A stretch of 64,000 nucleotides of DNA from Melanocharis versteri (lineage: Eukaryota > Chordata > Aves > Passeriformes > Melanocharitidae). Within the stretch, counting starts at the first letter, position 1; each line of letters opens with the position of its first letter. Made by a program: the position numbers and the translations under genes. This document shows positions 61,686 to 64,000 of this stretch, piece by piece. Where the stretch lies: positions 1,036,482-1,100,481 of the forward strand of contig VZTG01005259.1 of assembly GCA_013397845.1 (NCBI GenBank), given 5' to 3'. The notes under the pieces are model-generated. The model was given only the letters and a program-made list of their open reading frames with translations. It did not search any database and was not told the origin of the DNA.

Positions 61686-64000
61686 CTCCAGCTCTGAGTT
61701 TAGTTTGTTACTAATCTTGCAATATCAGAAACAAGAGAAAATACAAAGTAAAAACTGCAGTTCTAACAGTAAATGCTAGTGGAACAACCTGGAGCAAATT
61801 TCAGCTTCTGTGCATCAGGTATCACCTTTTCCTTAAACCTTCAACAAATATTAACTACTATCAAACTACTACATTAACAGTTTTCTGTTGATCATATCCC
61901 AGCACCACTGTGGAGGCTGGAATGTTTAGCTGTTAGCTGTTGTGAATTGTAATAATGCCAAGTATTGTAATACATGTAATTTTAAATCTCATACTTTATA
62001 CTGGTGATTTATACTAATTTCAGCTGCAGGTGACACTTCACTTGCAGAGAGTCAGACCTGACAACTTACTGGTGGTGGCTGCCCTATAGTTTAAAGTTCA
62101 TCTACACCTACAGCTCTGACCCAGTGGTAAAATTTCACTTATTCCCTTTTGCTGGCACAGGCATTTGCACACCAGCTCACTGAGTCAGATTAAAGGCTTG
62201 ACATGGTATCAAACAAATCTTCAATTCCATTCCATTTCTTACTTAGTTTCCAATTTAGTTTTTCTAATAAGGTCTCTTCAGATTAATTAAAGTTAAAATT
62301 ATACCTACTAATAATACAAAATTCAGCCATAAATTCCATGCTGTTTTTCCTTCCTAATTTGCAAAAAGTTATATGTGTTAATCCCAGACAAAACTGCACC
62401 CCAAAGAGCTAGAAAGGATCCCTACTAATGTTTTTATGAAAGCACACAAAGACAATGAAAAAGTTTCACAAACTGGTAAAGTGCTTTGGGATATATTGTA
62501 TTATGTAATTACTGTGGAAACCCTAGACATATGATTGGTAGAATAAGCCCCAAAACTTTTACAAGGTGACAACGTTGCAAGCACTGAAAGAAAGAGGAGA
62601 AAGCACTGAAATGGGAAACAAAAGAGTAATCTGTGTGTAACCTGTTTCTGTGGTTAGTACAGCAATTTTGATGAATGCTGCCAGCACATGAAAAGCCTTT
62701 CTTGCTTCTAGAAAGGAGAGGATCAATAGAGAAAGATCATCCAGAAAGTCTATCAGTGGCATTGCTTTTTAGATGCTGCTACAGGCTTGTGTAAGGAAGG
62801 TCTGATTAAATGCAACTGTCTCTCAGTTTAAGTATTACATACACGTACATACCTGACTGTTCTACTACATCTGTATTACAGGTTAGATCTAACTCAGTTC
62901 CTTAATTCCACTAATATCTCCTTTTCGGCTTGCAAAAGGCAGGGTCTTGATGTTAAAATTACTTAATAAAAATTCTATTTTGAGGTAGGCACAAGAATTT
63001 CACACTCAGAAAGACAGATATTTGTATGAACAAGGAATTTTTACTCTGGAATTTTACATCCCATACTCTGAAATGTGAAAGTCAACTCTGTACTAAGCTA
63101 TTTGAATGATCTTCCAACTTCCTTGAACTCTATTTTTTAAAATTTTATCGTAACATATTTAATGTAAGTTTATTGAAAGTAATTTTGTTATGGACCAAGC
63201 AGAGCATCCAACCTAATATTATTTTAATGCTCAGAGAAACAGGAAATTACAGGTTATTTTAATTCTATAATAAACTTTTCTGAAATAAATGTTTAAGAAT
63301 AGTTCATTGTGTCTGTAATAATATCCTAATTTACTGTGTCCAATTTTTAACATTTACTGTGTTAGTCACACTTTCAAGGCACAAAGAGAACTAAGGTAAG
63401 TCGTATAAAAACATTTGACTCGTTCTGAGTCTTCACTTTTATGAAAAAAACTTGCATCTAAGTGATCCTTTTACTGACTTAATTGTACATGCTATCAGAA
63501 GGAAATTTGGGCAAAATAGTTAGAAAGAATCTTCATTTATAAAGATTTACATAACTTTGTATCCTTAGTCACGACTTGTGGAAAAAATACTGAATTTTAA
63601 AGAATGGCTTTTAATATGATTTAAATGTTTAGTCACAGTTTGTAGGCAGTACTCACAATCTTTCAGCAGCATGGATGCTTAGTCATTTTCCTTGTTTAAC
63701 AAGATACTTTCATACACTTCAAAACAAAATCATAAAATAAATTTAAAAAAATAACAACAAAAAAAAGAGCATAAGCTCTGCAATTTCCTTTTATTCCTCC
63801 TGCCATTACCTGTAAATATCCTAAATGTTCTGGAAGCATTTCTATCACTGTATAACAGAAAGGCTGAATGGAGGCAGGAGAAATGGTCAGTGACAGTTGC
63901 CTAGTAAAGGATCTGCTCTCTGCAAATCTGTTGAAGAAAAGCAAAGGTTTTCATTTAACGAAGTCCAGATTAGATTTGCAGAAAAGAGAAATGAAAAAAT

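Larger units (their letters stand above)
55614..64000. other. AT-rich non-coding stretch
   Basis: No gene is recognised. The stretch contains an A tract (59615-59631), a TGCAC/GTGCA-rich stretch (60800-60910), an A/C-rich tract (61336-61498) and a T tract (61670-61685). Positions 58163-58634 carry overlapping frames on both strands (up to 100 codons) with no recognisable domain. Confidence 0.55.

Noticed and set aside
1..64000. CRISPR arrays, operons, phage or other prokaryotic systems
   Set aside because: The window has vertebrate repeats, no dense coding and no regularly spaced direct repeats.

Overview
The window looks like AT-rich, gene-poor nuclear DNA from a bird. I found no protein-coding gene, rRNA or functional tRNA gene that I can support. 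Open reading frames are short and scattered, and most are traced to low-complexity tracts or retroelement remnants. The bird assignment rests on interspersed repeats recognised by eye: several 3' fragments of CR1 LINEs, two still ending in the avian CR1-type ATTCTATG octamer; an LTR fragment resembling the ERVL-class LTRs common in bird genomes; and a short element with a tRNA-Ile head and a CR1 tail. That composite matches what I remember of the passerine SINE called TguSINE1, so a passerine is the best guess. No search was run.

Layout. Positions 1-6.9 kb hold unique AT-rich DNA with a 46-base T tract. An old CR1 fragment lies at 6.89-7.07 kb. From 7 to 20 kb there is unique DNA with two adjacent perfect hairpins near 12.2 kb, an AAC-rich tract at 16.6 kb and a 36-base assembly gap inside an A tract at 18.7 kb. 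The ERVL-like LTR fragment is at 20.06-20.2 kb. From 20 to 29.5 kb there is unique DNA with a motif-dense block near 21.6 kb. Two CR1 fragments in opposite orientation abut at 29.5-30.0 kb. A (CAAAAA)n tract at 36.4 kb precedes a CR1 endonuclease-domain fragment at 36.9-37.1 kb. A long CR1 3' fragment is at 50.1-50.6 kb. The tRNA-Ile/CR1 SINE and another CR1 3' end sit close together at 55.0-55.6 kb. The remainder is unique sequence with an A/C-rich tract at 61.3-61.5 kb.

Nothing here works together as a pathway or operon. The useful content is the retroelement record, a small set of unusually perfect short inverted repeats, and a few motif-dense blocks that could be regulatory. The region is best read as a gene desert or the inside of a very large intron; the sequence alone does not say which.
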